Source: an uncultured Helicobacteraceae bacterium | GTDB lineage: Bacteria > Campylobacterota > Campylobacteria > Campylobacterales > Sulfurimonadaceae | DNA length: 64,000 nt | Direction: 5' to 3' | Assembly (NCBI GenBank): GCA_947311765.1 | Contig: CAMZLS010000011.1 | Coordinates: forward strand, 1-64,000 | In this document: one piece after another, positions 53,810 through 63,422 of the stretch | Numbering within the stretch: position 1 is the first letter of the stretch | How the letters are laid out: the number at the start of each line of letters is the position of its first letter | Notes under the pieces: generated by a model | Told to the model about the DNA's origin: nothing | The model's database searches: none | The model's input: only the letters and a program-made list of their open reading frames with translations | Program-made: the position numbers and the translations under genes

Positions 53810-55099
53810 ATGATTTTTGTACACACTAAAGATGAGAAATTTTCAGAAAAATTTAGCGAATTATTAGAGCGTGCTAAGGTAGATATAGAACAAGTATCTG
53901 GCATTGTTAGCGGTATTATCAGTGAGATTAAGAGTGAGAAGAATTCTGCACTCAAGCGCCATATAGCAAAATTTGATAACTGGGAACCTCAAGAAGATAG
54001 TGATTTAAAAATTGATACTGCTTTAATGAAAGAGGCTTATGAGAATCTTGATGAGAAGCTTAAATCGGCACTGCATCTCGCTTATGATCGTATTCGGATT
54101 TATCATGAAAAACAGTTGCCAAAATCTTGGTTTAATACAGAAGATAATGGCACTATTTTAGGTCAAAAAGTAACTCCTGTTGATAGCGCAGGGCTTTATA
54201 TACCAGGTGGAAAAGCAGCCTATCCGAGTTCGCTCTTGATGAATGTGATTCCTGCGCAAGTTGCTGGAGTTGAAAAGATTGTTGTGACGACACCAACACC
54301 AGAAAATGAGCCAAACGCCTTGCTCTTGGCAGCTTGTCATTTGTGTGGTGTTACTGAAGTATATAAGGTAGGTGGAGCGAGTGCTATCGCTGCCATGGCA
54401 TATGGCACACAAAGTATTCCAAAAGTAGATGTGATAACAGGACCAGGTAATATTTTTGTAGCAACAGCGAAAAAAATGGTTTTTGGTGAAGTTAATATAG
54501 ACATGATTGCAGGACCAAGTGAGATAGGTGTTTTAGCAGATGAGAGTGCTGATGCCCACCATTTAGCGATAGATATGCTTTCTCAGGCTGAACATGATGA
54601 GATGGCAAGTTCGATTTTAGTAACTCCATCGCTTTCTCTTGCTAAAGAGGTAGAAAAAGAGATTGAACTTTGGTTGCAAAAATTGCCACGCGAGGAGATA
54701 GCTCGAAAGTCTATTCAAAAGCGTGGAGCTATCATAGTCACTAATGATATGGATGAAGCCTTAAGTTTAATGAATGAGATTGCACCAGAGCACCTTGAGG
54801 TTGTTACTCAAAATCCCTGGGAGCTACTGCCTAGTATAAAACATGCTGGAGCAATTTTTTTAGGGCGAAATACACCAGAAGCAATAGGTGATTATGTGGC
54901 AGGACCTAACCATACCTTGCCTACGGGTGGAACTGCTAAGTTTTATTCACCACTTGGTGTTGAAAACTTTATGAAAAAATCTTCTATTATAGCTTTTTCT
55001 CAAAAAGGGATAAATGAGATAGGTGAGTCTTGTGCTATTTTGGCAAACACAGAAGGCTTAACAGCACATGAGCAGTCGGTGAGAGTGCGTTTAAAATAA
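53810..55099 (+). CDS. hisD: Histidinol dehydrogenase
   Basis: The 429-residue zinc enzyme catalyses the last two steps of histidine synthesis (histidinol to histidine). Conserved blocks are PVDSAGLYIPGGKAAYPS, VITGPGNIFVATAKKMVFG, IDMIAGPSEIGVLAD, SQAEHDEMAS, APEHLE and GDYVAGPNHTLPTGG. No other his genes are nearby. It has a palindrome (53788) just before the start and a strong terminator after the stop. Confidence 0.96.
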   Translation: MIFVHTKDEKFSEKFSELLERAKVDIEQVSGIVSGIISEIKSEKNSALKRHIAKFDNWEPQEDSDLKIDTALMKEAYENLDEKLKSALHLAYDRIRIYHEKQLPKSWFNTEDNGTILGQKVTPVDSAGLYIPGGKAAYPSSLLMNVIPAQVAGVEKIVVTTPTPENEPNALLLAACHLCGVTEVYKVGGASAIAAMAYGTQSIPKVDVITGPGNIFVATAKKMVFGEVNIDMIAGPSEIGVLADESADAHHLAIDMLSQAEHDEMASSILVTPSLSLAKEVEKEIELWLQKLPREEIARKSIQKRGAIIVTNDMDEALSLMNEIAPEHLEVVTQNPWELLPSIKHAGAIFLGRNTPEAIGDYVAGPNHTLPTGGTAKFYSPLGVENFMKKSSIIAFSQKGINEIGESCAILANTEGLTAHEQSVRVRLK

Positions 55100-55113
55100 G
55101 CTCAATTTATCTT

Positions 55114-55149
55114 AGTTATAAAAGAAAAATACAATTTTCTTTTATAACT
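55114..55149 (+). terminator. Intrinsic terminator of hisD
   Basis: A 15-bp perfect stem (55114-55128 with 55135-55149) and a 6-base loop are followed by TTTTTCTTCTTT. It starts 15 bases after the hisD stop. Confidence 0.9.
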
Positions 55150-55193
55150 TTTTCTTCTTTTATAATATACTTTCTAATTTTACACAAGTGATA

Positions 55194-55211
55194 CATTTTG
55201 TGACAAAAATG
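55194..55211. promoter_or_regulatory. Candidate operator ahead of the molybdoenzyme operon
   Basis: The dyad CATTTTG-TGA-CAAAAATG lies in the 247-base gap between hisD and the molybdoenzyme operon. It resembles a CRP/FNR-type site only loosely. No gene is seen in this gap. Confidence 0.3.
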
Positions 55212-55346
55212 TAATTATTTTTACTTTCAGTTAATAGAGTTTCAGATAGCATAGGCACAGCTAAGATGTTGTAAAAAGTACGTTAATAACGGTAATTTTT
55301 GATAATTATAACTCTAAGTTATAATAAACTATGAAGGAGAGAGTAT

Positions 55347-55985
55347 ATGCAGTTAGGTTTTCTGGTTGATTTGCACCTATGTATGGGTTGCAAAGGTTGT
55401 GAGATAGCATGTAAAGTGGAAAATGAAGTGCCACTAAGTACATGGAGACTTCGTGTTAAGTATGTAGATGTAGGGGTGTTTCCAGAAACAAAGCGGACGT
55501 TCACACCACTGCGTTGTAATCATTGTGAAAATGCGCCATGTGAGCGTATTTGCCCAGTTAGTGCCTTGCACTATTTAGATAACGGAATTGTTAATATTGA
55601 CAAAGAGCGTTGTATCGGTTGTGCGGGTTGTGTTATGGCATGTCCTTATGGAGCAATTTATATTGATCCAGAAACGCAAACTGCTGATAAGTGTACGTAT
55701 TGTGCCCATCGTGTTGCATCATCAATGATGCCTGCTTGTGTTGTTGCTTGTCCTGTTGAAGCAAATATTTTTGGTGATTTGGATGATCCTATTTCAAATA
55801 TTTCAAAATATATTCAGAGTAATAGCGATGTGCAAGTGCGCAAGCCTGAAAAAGGGACAAATCCTCACCATTACTATGTTGGTGGCGGTAATGTTCAGTT
55901 GAACCCTTTAGCATCTGAACGTGTAGAAGGTTATTCACTTTTTAATAAGCTGACTACTAAAATGCCAGTAGGAGGACACCACTAA
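55347..55985 (+). CDS. Ferredoxin-like Fe-S electron-transfer subunit (DmsB/PsrB/NrfC type)
   Basis: The 212-residue protein has the 16-Cys pattern for four [4Fe-4S] clusters: CMGCKGCEIACK, CNHCENAPCERICP, CIGCAGCVMACP and CTYCAHR...ACVVACP. It carries electrons between the NrfD-like membrane subunit and the catalytic subunit. There is no signal peptide; it would be exported by hitch-hiking with the Tat-bearing catalytic subunit. GGAGAG lies 6-8 bases before the ATG. It is the first gene of the operon and overlaps the next as TAATG. Confidence 0.93.
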   Translation: MQLGFLVDLHLCMGCKGCEIACKVENEVPLSTWRLRVKYVDVGVFPETKRTFTPLRCNHCENAPCERICPVSALHYLDNGIVNIDKERCIGCAGCVMACPYGAIYIDPETQTADKCTYCAHRVASSMMPACVVACPVEANIFGDLDDPISNISKYIQSNSDVQVRKPEKGTNPHHYYVGGGNVQLNPLASERVEGYSLFNKLTTKMPVGGHH

Positions 55986-56899
55986 TGGTACATGAAACAC
56001 TCGCAGCGACGCATGCAGTCGTAACTTTAGATGTAGGTCTCCCAGGTATTGTTTGGCCATGGTTAGTAACGATAAATATGTGGGCAAAAAGTATCGGTAC
56101 AGGTGTTATTTTTATGCTTTTTTACCTTTTGAAAAATTATCCGTCAGAGTCTGGGAATCTTAGGTTTCCAACAACGGTAGTAGCGATTGTATTTATCCAT
56201 ATATTCTTGTTATTTACCTTGGCAGACTTACATCAACCACTGAGAATGTGGCATATATTTTTCTATCCTCACTGGACTTCAGCTATTACTGTAGGTGCAT
56301 GGATGGCTACAATATTTGTAGGTCTTCTTTTTGCTTTAGCATTTTTTAGTGCAGAGTATGGAAAAATCTTGAAAAAGAATGATGCAGCTTTTGATAAGCT
56401 TCTTTTTTGGACAGTTTTACTTGCAATTCCTGTAACACTTTATACTGCAGCCTTAATGTCTCAAGCAACCGCTCGTGAATTGTGGCAGATGCCAACAGAG
56501 ACAGCGCAAATGATGCTTGCGGCTCTTCTTGCAGGATCAGCAACTATGATTTTACTTGGTAAAAATCTTTCATATGAAGCAAAAAGTTCATTGGGTGTTA
56601 TTCTTGGTTTAAGTGCTTTAGCTGCATTTATTATTTATCAATCAGAGTTGGTTTTTGGCCCAATGAAAGCCGAAGAAGTAGGCGCCGTATTAGAATATAT
56701 TAAGGGCAATGGTGAATACGCAACAATGTTTTGGATAGGACAATTTGTGGCATACCTTCTCCCAATTTTACTCATTACGCTGAGTCGTGTTGGTAGATCT
56801 GAGAGTATTTTACAGCTTGCTGCCATTCTAGCGCTAGTAGGCTTATGGATTGTAAAACATGTATGGTTGATTATTCCTCAACTGTTACCTATGAGTTAA
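55985..56899 (+). CDS. NrfD/PsrC-family quinone-reactive membrane anchor
   Basis: The 304-residue protein has about eight or nine membrane helices. The block LFTLADLHQPLRMWHIFFYPHWTSAITVG is typical of NrfD/PsrC. It anchors the complex and exchanges electrons with the quinone pool. The direction (reductase or dehydrogenase) is not decided by the sequence. Confidence 0.9.
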   Translation: MVHETLAATHAVVTLDVGLPGIVWPWLVTINMWAKSIGTGVIFMLFYLLKNYPSESGNLRFPTTVVAIVFIHIFLLFTLADLHQPLRMWHIFFYPHWTSAITVGAWMATIFVGLLFALAFFSAEYGKILKKNDAAFDKLLFWTVLLAIPVTLYTAALMSQATARELWQMPTETAQMMLAALLAGSATMILLGKNLSYEAKSSLGVILGLSALAAFIIYQSELVFGPMKAEEVGAVLEYIKGNGEYATMFWIGQFVAYLLPILLITLSRVGRSESILQLAAILALVGLWIVKHVWLIIPQLLPMS

Positions 56900-56911
56900 G
56901 AAAGGGTTTTG

Positions 56912-59900
56912 ATGTATTTAGAAAGTAGAAGATCATTTATGAAAGGCGCGGCATTTACCGTTGCCGGCGTCGCTATTGCAAAGGGTGTATTTACTGCTGA
57001 CGCAATTGCAGAGTCAGTAAGTGAAAGTAAATTCACTAATACACCAGACTCTCTTTCATTCTATCCGCCTCTTGAGCAGTGGGATGATTTTAAAGAGTTA
57101 GACGGTGACGACTGGAAGCGTGGTGGTATAGACCGTAAAGGTGTCCGTAGTGAAGAAAATCCTGATGGTATTGAAGTGAATGATTACACTATCGTACCAA
57201 CAGCATGTTCAAATTGTGAAGCTTCATGTGGCTTAACAGCGTGGATTGATAAAAAAACTTTTACAGTTAAAAAGTATATGGGAAATCCTCTTCATCCAGG
57301 ATCTCGTGGTCGTAACTGTGCAAAAGGGTATGCAACACAATCACAAATGTATGATCCAGATCGTTTAGCATTTCCAATTAAGCGTGCTCCAGGTTCAGCT
57401 CGTGGTGAAGGGAAGTGGATTCGTACTACCTGGGATGAAGCGATGACAACCATTGGTAAAAAAATGGGTGATACACTTCGCGAAGGTGATGAACTGTCTA
57501 AAAAATCTGTTATGTTTCATGTTGGTCGTCCAAATGAAAATGGATTTACAGGAAAAGTATGGCATACACTAGGAAGTGATGCATTTAATTCGCATACTAA
57601 TATCTGTTCTGCAGGTGGTCGTACTTCTACTATTCAATGGGCAAATGATGACCGTAGCTCTCCAGACTGGGCAAATGCTAAGTTGGTATTTTTAAACTCT
57701 TCTCATGCGGCAGATGCAGGACACTATTTTCAACAATCGGCTTCATTTATTGCTGATGCTCGTAAAAAGGGTGCAAAACTTGTGGTTATGGATCCTCGTA
57801 TGTCAAATTCTGCTGGTATGGCAGACCTTTGGATTGCAGCGTGGCCAGGAACTGAAGCGGCTATCTACCTCTATTTAACCAATAGAATTTTACAAGAAGG
57901 TAGGGTAGATAAAAACTTTGTTCGCCGTTGGATGAACTGGGAAGTTATGATGAAAAATGAGAAATATCTCAATTTCATGGTAGAGAAAGGTTATATCTCT
58001 AAAGTTCCTCAAAAGAGAGATTTTGAATCATTTATAGCAATGATAACTGAACTTTATTCATCTTATACACTAGAATATACAGTGAAAGAGACGCATGTAC
58101 CTGCTCATAAATTAGAGCAGCTTTATGATATGTTCATCTGGGCTGGTGATTCTATATCATCATACTTCTGGCGTGCAGCTGCTGCTGGCAACCGTGGTGG
58201 TTGGATGAGTGGGCGTGCTGGGTATCTTCCTATTGCATTGCGTGGTTCTATTGGTACTGTTGGTGGTACATTCTTTCATCATTGGCATGTAATCTCTGTT
58301 GCTGGTAAGGGTGGAAGCTCTACTGTTGGACAAGGAAAGCGTGGTTCTGATATTCCTAAAGTTGATGTGTGGAATGAACTTGCATGGCCACCTGAATGGC
58401 CTCTTTCAACATACGAGATGTCCTTTTTACTCCCTCACCTCTTAACTGATACCCAGTGGCAAGAGAAATGGATTAAGCGCGGACTCAATGTGCCTCAAAA
58501 ATTGGCAGTATGGATTCCACGTATGTATAATCCTGTGTGGATTAATCCAGATGGTTTTAGATGGTTAGAGGTTCTTAAAGATGAGAAAAAAATGGAACTC
58601 ACCTTTAATCTTTCACCAACTTGGTCTGAAACAAACTGGCATGTTGATTATGTTCTTCCTGTTGGCCTTGCTGGTGAGCGTCATGACCAACACTCAGAAG
58701 CGACAAGACCAGCACGTTGGACATCATTCCGTCAACCTGTTATGCGTGTTGCACTAGAAAAAGCAGGATGGAGACCAAATAATCCAAACCGTGCTACTCT
58801 TGAAGCACATATTAAAGCGGGTCTTGGTGAAGTGTGGGAAGAGAATGAGTTTTGGTTTGATATGTGTGTGAACTATATTGACTCTGATGGTTCTTTAGGG
58901 GTTAAAAAGATGTGGGAATCAAAACGCCACCCTGGTAAGCCTGTTACTATTGCTGAGTGGTATGACGCAGCATTTGGTGATAACTTACCAAATCTTTACA
59001 AAACTGCTACATCTGACTCACGCTATAAAAATTCTGAGTATCCTGTATATGAATATATGCGTGATCATGGTGCATGGATGGAAGAAAACAATATCTATAG
59101 CGCACAAGAGCGTGGCGTTAAATTTGATGGACGCAATCTTGTATCTCATGGCCACAAATATCCTAAGCATGATCTTAGCATGGATAGTGATACAGGTGTT
59201 ATTTATGCAAAAGATCATCATAATGGTTGGAAGTATAAAGATGATAAAAAACCAGTTGCTATTGAAGTAGATGGTAAAATGATGGAAGGTTTTGCAACCT
59301 TAGATAAAAAACTTGATTTCTTTTCAGAATGGTTTGCACAAGAGTGGAAATGGCCAGAATACGCTATCCCATTCTATCCTCGAACAGATGAAGAGAAGAA
59401 GAGAATGCCACATATCGTGTCACATGTTAATCACAGTTACATGAAAGAAGAGAACTCATATGCACTTAATACAGTTTTCCGTCTTCCATATAATATCCAC
59501 ACACGCTCAGGTAATTCTAAGCATTTGATGGAGATTTCACAAAATCATGACCCTGTATGGATCTCTACAAAAGATGCACAGCGCCAAAATTTCAAACGTG
59601 GTGATGCAATTCGTGTGCGTATTGTTGATAGTGTTTCTGGCTTAGAAAGTGGTTATTTTGTAGCAATGGCTATTCCTACTGAGGGAATCTTGCCAGGTAC
59701 ATTAGCTTGTTCACATCATGGTGGACGCTGGAAACTTAAAAATGCTATTAGTATTCCTAATGGCGTAAGTGATGGTAAGGTTAATGGTACTATCGCTCCA
59801 AGAGATATGAATGATAAAGATTTTATGAACGAATCACCTAGAAATGTTGGTCAAGAGGGTGCTCAAATTAAAATCGAAGATTATGATGGCATCTCTGGTA

Positions 59901-60325
59901 ATAACAGCTTTGGTATTCCAACTGCTGAAATTCAGATGGATGGAAAAGAAGGCAAGTTTACTTACATTGAGGGACTTAAACCTTTCCACTCAAAACGTTT
60001 TGCTGAGTACAATAAAGATAGTGATAATATCTGGTGGGATGGACTTAGTGGTTCATGGCAAAATGCTGTAGCCGCAACACACCCAGACCCAATATCAGGT
60101 ATGCACTGTTGGCACCAAAAAGTCATCTTAGAGCCTGCTCAAAAAGGTGATAAAATTGGTGATATCCAAGTAAACTATGATAATAACTTCAAAGTGTATC
60201 AAGCTTGGAGGGATGAATTAACGCGTCCTTTAGATGGCGACTCTGAATTCCGTCGTCCTCCACATATCAAACGTCCATGGGTTCCGCTTTCAGAAAAAGC
60301 GTACCGTGTTGATATCAGAGATTAA
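56912..60325 (+). CDS. Tat-exported molybdopterin (bis-MGD) oxidoreductase catalytic subunit
   Basis: The 1137-residue protein has a twin-arginine leader (ESRRSFMKGAAFTVAG). A [4Fe-4S] site has Cys 99, 102, 106 and 136 (CSNCEASCGL...RNCAKG), and the probable Mo ligand is Cys232 in TNICSAGGRT. Molybdopterin-binding regions follow to the C-terminal domain (HTRSGNSKHLMEIS...WISTKDAQ). With a B-type Fe-S and NrfD-like subunit it is a periplasmic sulfur- or oxyanion-type enzyme. Sulfite dehydrogenase (SoeA), polysulfide/thiosulfate, tetrathionate and arsenate reductases are the candidate families. The large size is nearest to the TtrA/SoeA range. Start: ATG 56912, not the TTG at 56909. Confidence 0.9.
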   Translation: MYLESRRSFMKGAAFTVAGVAIAKGVFTADAIAESVSESKFTNTPDSLSFYPPLEQWDDFKELDGDDWKRGGIDRKGVRSEENPDGIEVNDYTIVPTACSNCEASCGLTAWIDKKTFTVKKYMGNPLHPGSRGRNCAKGYATQSQMYDPDRLAFPIKRAPGSARGEGKWIRTTWDEAMTTIGKKMGDTLREGDELSKKSVMFHVGRPNENGFTGKVWHTLGSDAFNSHTNICSAGGRTSTIQWANDDRSSPDWANAKLVFLNSSHAADAGHYFQQSASFIADARKKGAKLVVMDPRMSNSAGMADLWIAAWPGTEAAIYLYLTNRILQEGRVDKNFVRRWMNWEVMMKNEKYLNFMVEKGYISKVPQKRDFESFIAMITELYSSYTLEYTVKETHVPAHKLEQLYDMFIWAGDSISSYFWRAAAAGNRGGWMSGRAGYLPIALRGSIGTVGGTFFHHWHVISVAGKGGSSTVGQGKRGSDIPKVDVWNELAWPPEWPLSTYEMSFLLPHLLTDTQWQEKWIKRGLNVPQKLAVWIPRMYNPVWINPDGFRWLEVLKDEKKMELTFNLSPTWSETNWHVDYVLPVGLAGERHDQHSEATRPARWTSFRQPVMRVALEKAGWRPNNPNRATLEAHIKAGLGEVWEENEFWFDMCVNYIDSDGSLGVKKMWESKRHPGKPVTIAEWYDAAFGDNLPNLYKTATSDSRYKNSEYPVYEYMRDHGAWMEENNIYSAQERGVKFDGRNLVSHGHKYPKHDLSMDSDTGVIYAKDHHNGWKYKDDKKPVAIEVDGKMMEGFATLDKKLDFFSEWFAQEWKWPEYAIPFYPRTDEEKKRMPHIVSHVNHSYMKEENSYALNTVFRLPYNIHTRSGNSKHLMEISQNHDPVWISTKDAQRQNFKRGDAIRVRIVDSVSGLESGYFVAMAIPTEGILPGTLACSHHGGRWKLKNAISIPNGVSDGKVNGTIAPRDMNDKDFMNESPRNVGQEGAQIKIEDYDGISGNNSFGIPTAEIQMDGKEGKFTYIEGLKPFHSKRFAEYNKDSDNIWWDGLSGSWQNAVAATHPDPISGMHCWHQKVILEPAQKGDKIGDIQVNYDNNFKVYQAWRDELTRPLDGDSEFRRPPHIKRPWVPLSEKAYRVDIRD

Positions 60326-60338
60326 TTCACTTACTAAA

Positions 60339-60361
60339 CAAGCAGGTTTTCAGCCTGCTTG
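60339..60361 (+). terminator. Hairpin between the catalytic subunit and chaperone genes
   Basis: An 8-bp stem CAAGCAGG / CCTGCTTG with a 7-base loop starts 14 bases after the catalytic gene stop. No T-run follows, so it may set relative expression (attenuation or mRNA processing) and not end the operon. Confidence 0.5.
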
Positions 60362-60402
60362 GTTACAATCATAAATCACATAAATTTAGGACATAATACA
60401 TT

Positions 60403-61023
60403 ATGCAAAACTTACAAGCACGTAGCAATATTTACGCACTTCTTTCTAGAATATTAATACAAGAACTCGATACTGAGATGCTTCAAACCATCAAAGATGA
60501 TGAGACAATTCTTGATTTTCTACCAAATCTGAAAAACTGGGAAGCTCTTAATATTTTAGAAAATAGTGTTCTTTTAGAAGAACATCTTAATCCTGATTTT
60601 ATTAATATATCTATTTTACATCTTATCCCTTATGAAACTTTTTATGTCAGAGATGATCAGATGATTGAGACAGGTGGTGCAAATCCCGTGACTGATACTT
60701 ATAGTGCTTATAACTTTATGGTTGATTTTGCAGAGGCGCGTGTTGTCTCAACTGATCATATAGGTGTAGAGTTGGAATTTATGCATCATCTTTGTGAGGC
60801 ACAGATAAAAGCAGAAGAAGATAATGATGCTGAGGCAGCATATGAGCTAAAAACTGTTCAAAAAGACTTTTTAAACAAGCATCTATTGCAGTGGGCACCG
60901 ATGTATCTCCTAAATGTCAAGTATGAGTCGCGCACGCCACTCTATGCGGATACTGCAGATATGGCGATAGAGTTTCTTCTCTCAGATAATGAGTATCTTA
61001 GCAGTGGCACTTCTTTAGAATAA
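60403..61023 (+). CDS. TorD/DmsD-family molybdoenzyme chaperone
   Basis: The 206-residue helical protein has the family signature: PYETFYVR, DHIGVELEFMHHL and FLNKHLLQWAP. Such chaperones guide cofactor insertion and hold the Tat leader of the partner enzyme, here clearly the catalytic subunit upstream. It is cytoplasmic. It overlaps the next gene by TAATG. Confidence 0.9.
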   Translation: MQNLQARSNIYALLSRILIQELDTEMLQTIKDDETILDFLPNLKNWEALNILENSVLLEEHLNPDFINISILHLIPYETFYVRDDQMIETGGANPVTDTYSAYNFMVDFAEARVVSTDHIGVELEFMHHLCEAQIKAEEDNDAEAAYELKTVQKDFLNKHLLQWAPMYLLNVKYESRTPLYADTADMAIEFLLSDNEYLSSGTSLE

Positions 61024-62135
61024 TGGCAGGTTTGACTCTTGATGCAGGAAAATGTGTTCGTGCTTTAAGTAAATTTAGCACCTGCGATAGTTGTTTGAGT
61101 GCTTGTCCTACACCTGCAATCGCTATTGAGAGTGAAAAGCTTCCTGCTATCAATCTCTCTTTATGTGTTGGATGTGGCGCTTGTGTTGGTGTTTGTCCTA
61201 CAGAAGCTTTAGAGTTAGATGATTTTACTATTTCTAATTTCTTTTTTGAGTTTGCTTCAAAGAGTGAAACTTTAGTCTCTTGCCGTAAAAATGTACCATG
61301 TTTGAGTCTCTTACATGTAGAGTACATTATCGCACTTAGTTCGCTTAAAAATGGCATTATATTTGATATGGGACATTGTGAAGGATGTGAAATTGCTTCA
61401 TCATGTAAGCCGCTTATTGAAGCACATGTTGAAGAGGCTAATTATGTTTTAGAAGCAACACAGCAAGAAGCGCGTGTTGTCATGAAAAATGTCTCTTTTG
61501 AAAATAGTGATGAAACTGAGGATAATGAAAACAATCGTCGCTCCTTCTTTAAGGCAATCAACTTAGAAAATGTAGCAGATGCTAAAGCACAGTTTGAACG
61601 CTCCGTAGAAATCGCGACAGATGATTTTGTAGAAAATTTCTTATCATCAGCGCAGATTGCTACCTTGCGAGAAAAAGAGCTTGGTGACAAGCGTAAGCTT
61701 CTTTTTACTGCATTAAAAAGAGTGCAAAAACCTTCGCAGTACCATGTTGTCGAGGGTGAATCTCTTAGTTTTACTTCTCAAAAGATTTTTAATAAAGAGA
61801 CTTGTACAGCATGTCAAATGTGTTATCGTATCTGCCCTACAGGTGCACTTAGCTCAGATTTAAGAAACTCAAAGATAGACTTTGATCCTTTTATGTGTAT
61901 AAAGTGTCATCTCTGTCATGATGTCTGTGAACCTCATTCGCTAACACTTTCAAGTTCATATAATCTTAAAGAGTTGTTTGAGCCATCAGTGCAGAGATTA
62001 GTTGCGTTTAATGTACGAAATTGTCATGAATGTGGTGGAATTTTTACTTCACTTAAAGGTGAGAAAATCTGTAGGCGTTGTACAATAGAAGAGGAAGAAG
62101 CAAGAGAATTATGGGGAATAGAAGATGATGAATAG
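61023..62135 (+). CDS. Multi-cluster ferredoxin-like protein with zinc-ribbon-like end
   Basis: The 370-residue cytoplasmic protein has two N-terminal ferredoxin motifs (CDSCLSACP, CVGCGACVGVCP), a middle Cys group (SCRKNVPC, CEGCEIASSC) and two further motifs (CTACQMCYRICP, CIKCHLCHDVCE). It ends in CHECGG...ICRRC, zinc-ribbon-like. It partly resembles NapF-type maturation ferredoxins. It may donate electrons or clusters during assembly of the molybdoenzyme. It overlaps both neighbours. Confidence 0.8.
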   Translation: MAGLTLDAGKCVRALSKFSTCDSCLSACPTPAIAIESEKLPAINLSLCVGCGACVGVCPTEALELDDFTISNFFFEFASKSETLVSCRKNVPCLSLLHVEYIIALSSLKNGIIFDMGHCEGCEIASSCKPLIEAHVEEANYVLEATQQEARVVMKNVSFENSDETEDNENNRRSFFKAINLENVADAKAQFERSVEIATDDFVENFLSSAQIATLREKELGDKRKLLFTALKRVQKPSQYHVVEGESLSFTSQKIFNKETCTACQMCYRICPTGALSSDLRNSKIDFDPFMCIKCHLCHDVCEPHSLTLSSSYNLKELFEPSVQRLVAFNVRNCHECGGIFTSLKGEKICRRCTIEEEEARELWGIEDDE

Positions 62136-62895
62136 TGCTAATACGATAGGTAATGCAACAAAACTGTATGGTTTTATTTCAGAGTATGCACAGCAAAATA
62201 GAATGAGCGTAAGTTTGAATCGTCTCTTTAAGGCTGATGGTATAAATATGATGATGATTCCGATGAATATTCGAGAAGATGATTTTTTCTTTACACTAAG
62301 CAATATGAAAAAATCTCATGTTAATGGAGCAATGATTGCTCAAGAGTATCGCCAAAATGTTATAGAGCTTTTAGATGAGAGCAGTGATTTTGTGAGAAAA
62401 ACTGGATTTTGTGATTTTGTAAGGGTGGATAATGCTCTATTGAAGCCATTAAGGATTACTCCAATCGCTATCAAAGAGAAGCTTAGAGCCTTACATGTAA
62501 AGAGAGTTGCTATTATCGGTACAACACCTTTGGCTTACGCCCTAGCTTTAGATCTTAGAGAGTGTAAATGTGCTTTTTTTGACCCATATATAGAAGAGTT
62601 AATGAAACTAAGTGAGTCTGTTGGTGTAGAGATAGACATTAACCGTATATCTGATGATATGAGTATAGATTTGTCATCTTTTGATATCCTCATTAATGCC
62701 TCTGACTTAGAAGATTTTTCTATGATTAAAGCATTTCCAGCTTGTGTGATAAGCTTACATGTAAACGATACAACAAATTTAAAATCTCTCACGCAAGCCT
62801 CTTGTCTTGAGTATATAGACTATGAGATGATGCTAGAAGATTTAAGTAAGACAGCCTACGCAATAATTACTAAGGAGTATAAAAATGAATACTGA
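62125..62895 (+). CDS. Shikimate-dehydrogenase-like protein in the molybdoenzyme operon
   Basis: The 256-residue protein has an N-terminal domain similar in plan to the substrate domain of AroE (ADGINMMMIPMNIREDDF...NGAMIAQEYRQNVIELLDE). A Rossmann-like half follows (VKRVAIIGTTPLAYALALDL). The AroE catalytic Lys of NVTxPxK is not preserved (GAMIAQEYR) and the nucleotide loop is degenerate. So it is probably not an active shikimate dehydrogenase; it may bind a related ligand or act in assembly. Two exact palindromes (62491, 62755) lie in it. It overlaps both neighbours by 11 bases. Confidence 0.6.
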   Translation: MMNSANTIGNATKLYGFISEYAQQNRMSVSLNRLFKADGINMMMIPMNIREDDFFFTLSNMKKSHVNGAMIAQEYRQNVIELLDESSDFVRKTGFCDFVRVDNALLKPLRITPIAIKEKLRALHVKRVAIIGTTPLAYALALDLRECKCAFFDPYIEELMKLSESVGVEIDINRISDDMSIDLSSFDILINASDLEDFSMIKAFPACVISLHVNDTTNLKSLTQASCLEYIDYEMMLEDLSKTAYAIITKEYKNEY

Positions 62896-63394
62896 TGATA
62901 TTTCAGACTTAAAAGCTGAATTTGATAAATTTGTACGCGAAGAGTGCAATATAGACCCTGAACAACAAAATGAACATGAAAATCAAGATTTAGGTGATCC
63001 AGCTGATGAGGAGCCAGTTCCTGGTTTTGTGGATGACTTGACAGATAAGTTACTTGCACCTTCTAAATGCGGTGTCTATCTCTCTCGTTTAGATATTAAG
63101 CGTGTGGCAGAAGCTATCGATGAGTCTTTACCAATTAAAGAGCGTAAAAAGATGGTGAAGATGATGTTTCGCCATACAACAAAGAGAGAGTATCTCAGAG
63201 ATGCCTTTGATGAATTTTCACGACATATGAATGGACGCGTTTTGATTTATCAAGAGTTAAGTGAGGCATTTCCTGCATCTGCGTATATTTTTGATGCCAA
63301 TATTGCTAAAGTGAAGAAAACTCAGAAGTTATTTGATCAAATAGTAAATGACTACGAAGAGATAGAGCCCACTTCAGACCCAATGATGATATAA
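62885..63394 (+). CDS. Hypothetical protein of the molybdoenzyme operon
   Basis: The 169-residue soluble protein has an acidic, disordered-looking N-terminus (about 20-55) and a helical C-terminal part (RLDIKRVAEAIDESLPIKERKKMVKMMFRH...). I know no domain for it. The 11-base overlap with the AroE-like gene ties it to the operon. Confidence 0.65.
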   Translation: MNTDDISDLKAEFDKFVREECNIDPEQQNEHENQDLGDPADEEPVPGFVDDLTDKLLAPSKCGVYLSRLDIKRVAEAIDESLPIKERKKMVKMMFRHTTKREYLRDAFDEFSRHMNGRVLIYQELSEAFPASAYIFDANIAKVKKTQKLFDQIVNDYEEIEPTSDPMMI

Positions 63395-63422
63395 AAAGTG
63401 TAGATTTAGCACTGCATCTTAA

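Noticed and set aside
56341-56543. Antisense open frame in the NrfD-like gene
   Set aside because: It is entirely inside a well-supported membrane protein gene and has no features of its own.
62125-62895. Calling the AroE-like gene aroE
   Set aside because: The catalytic Lys and glycine-rich loop are not conserved and the operon context is unrelated to aromatic synthesis.
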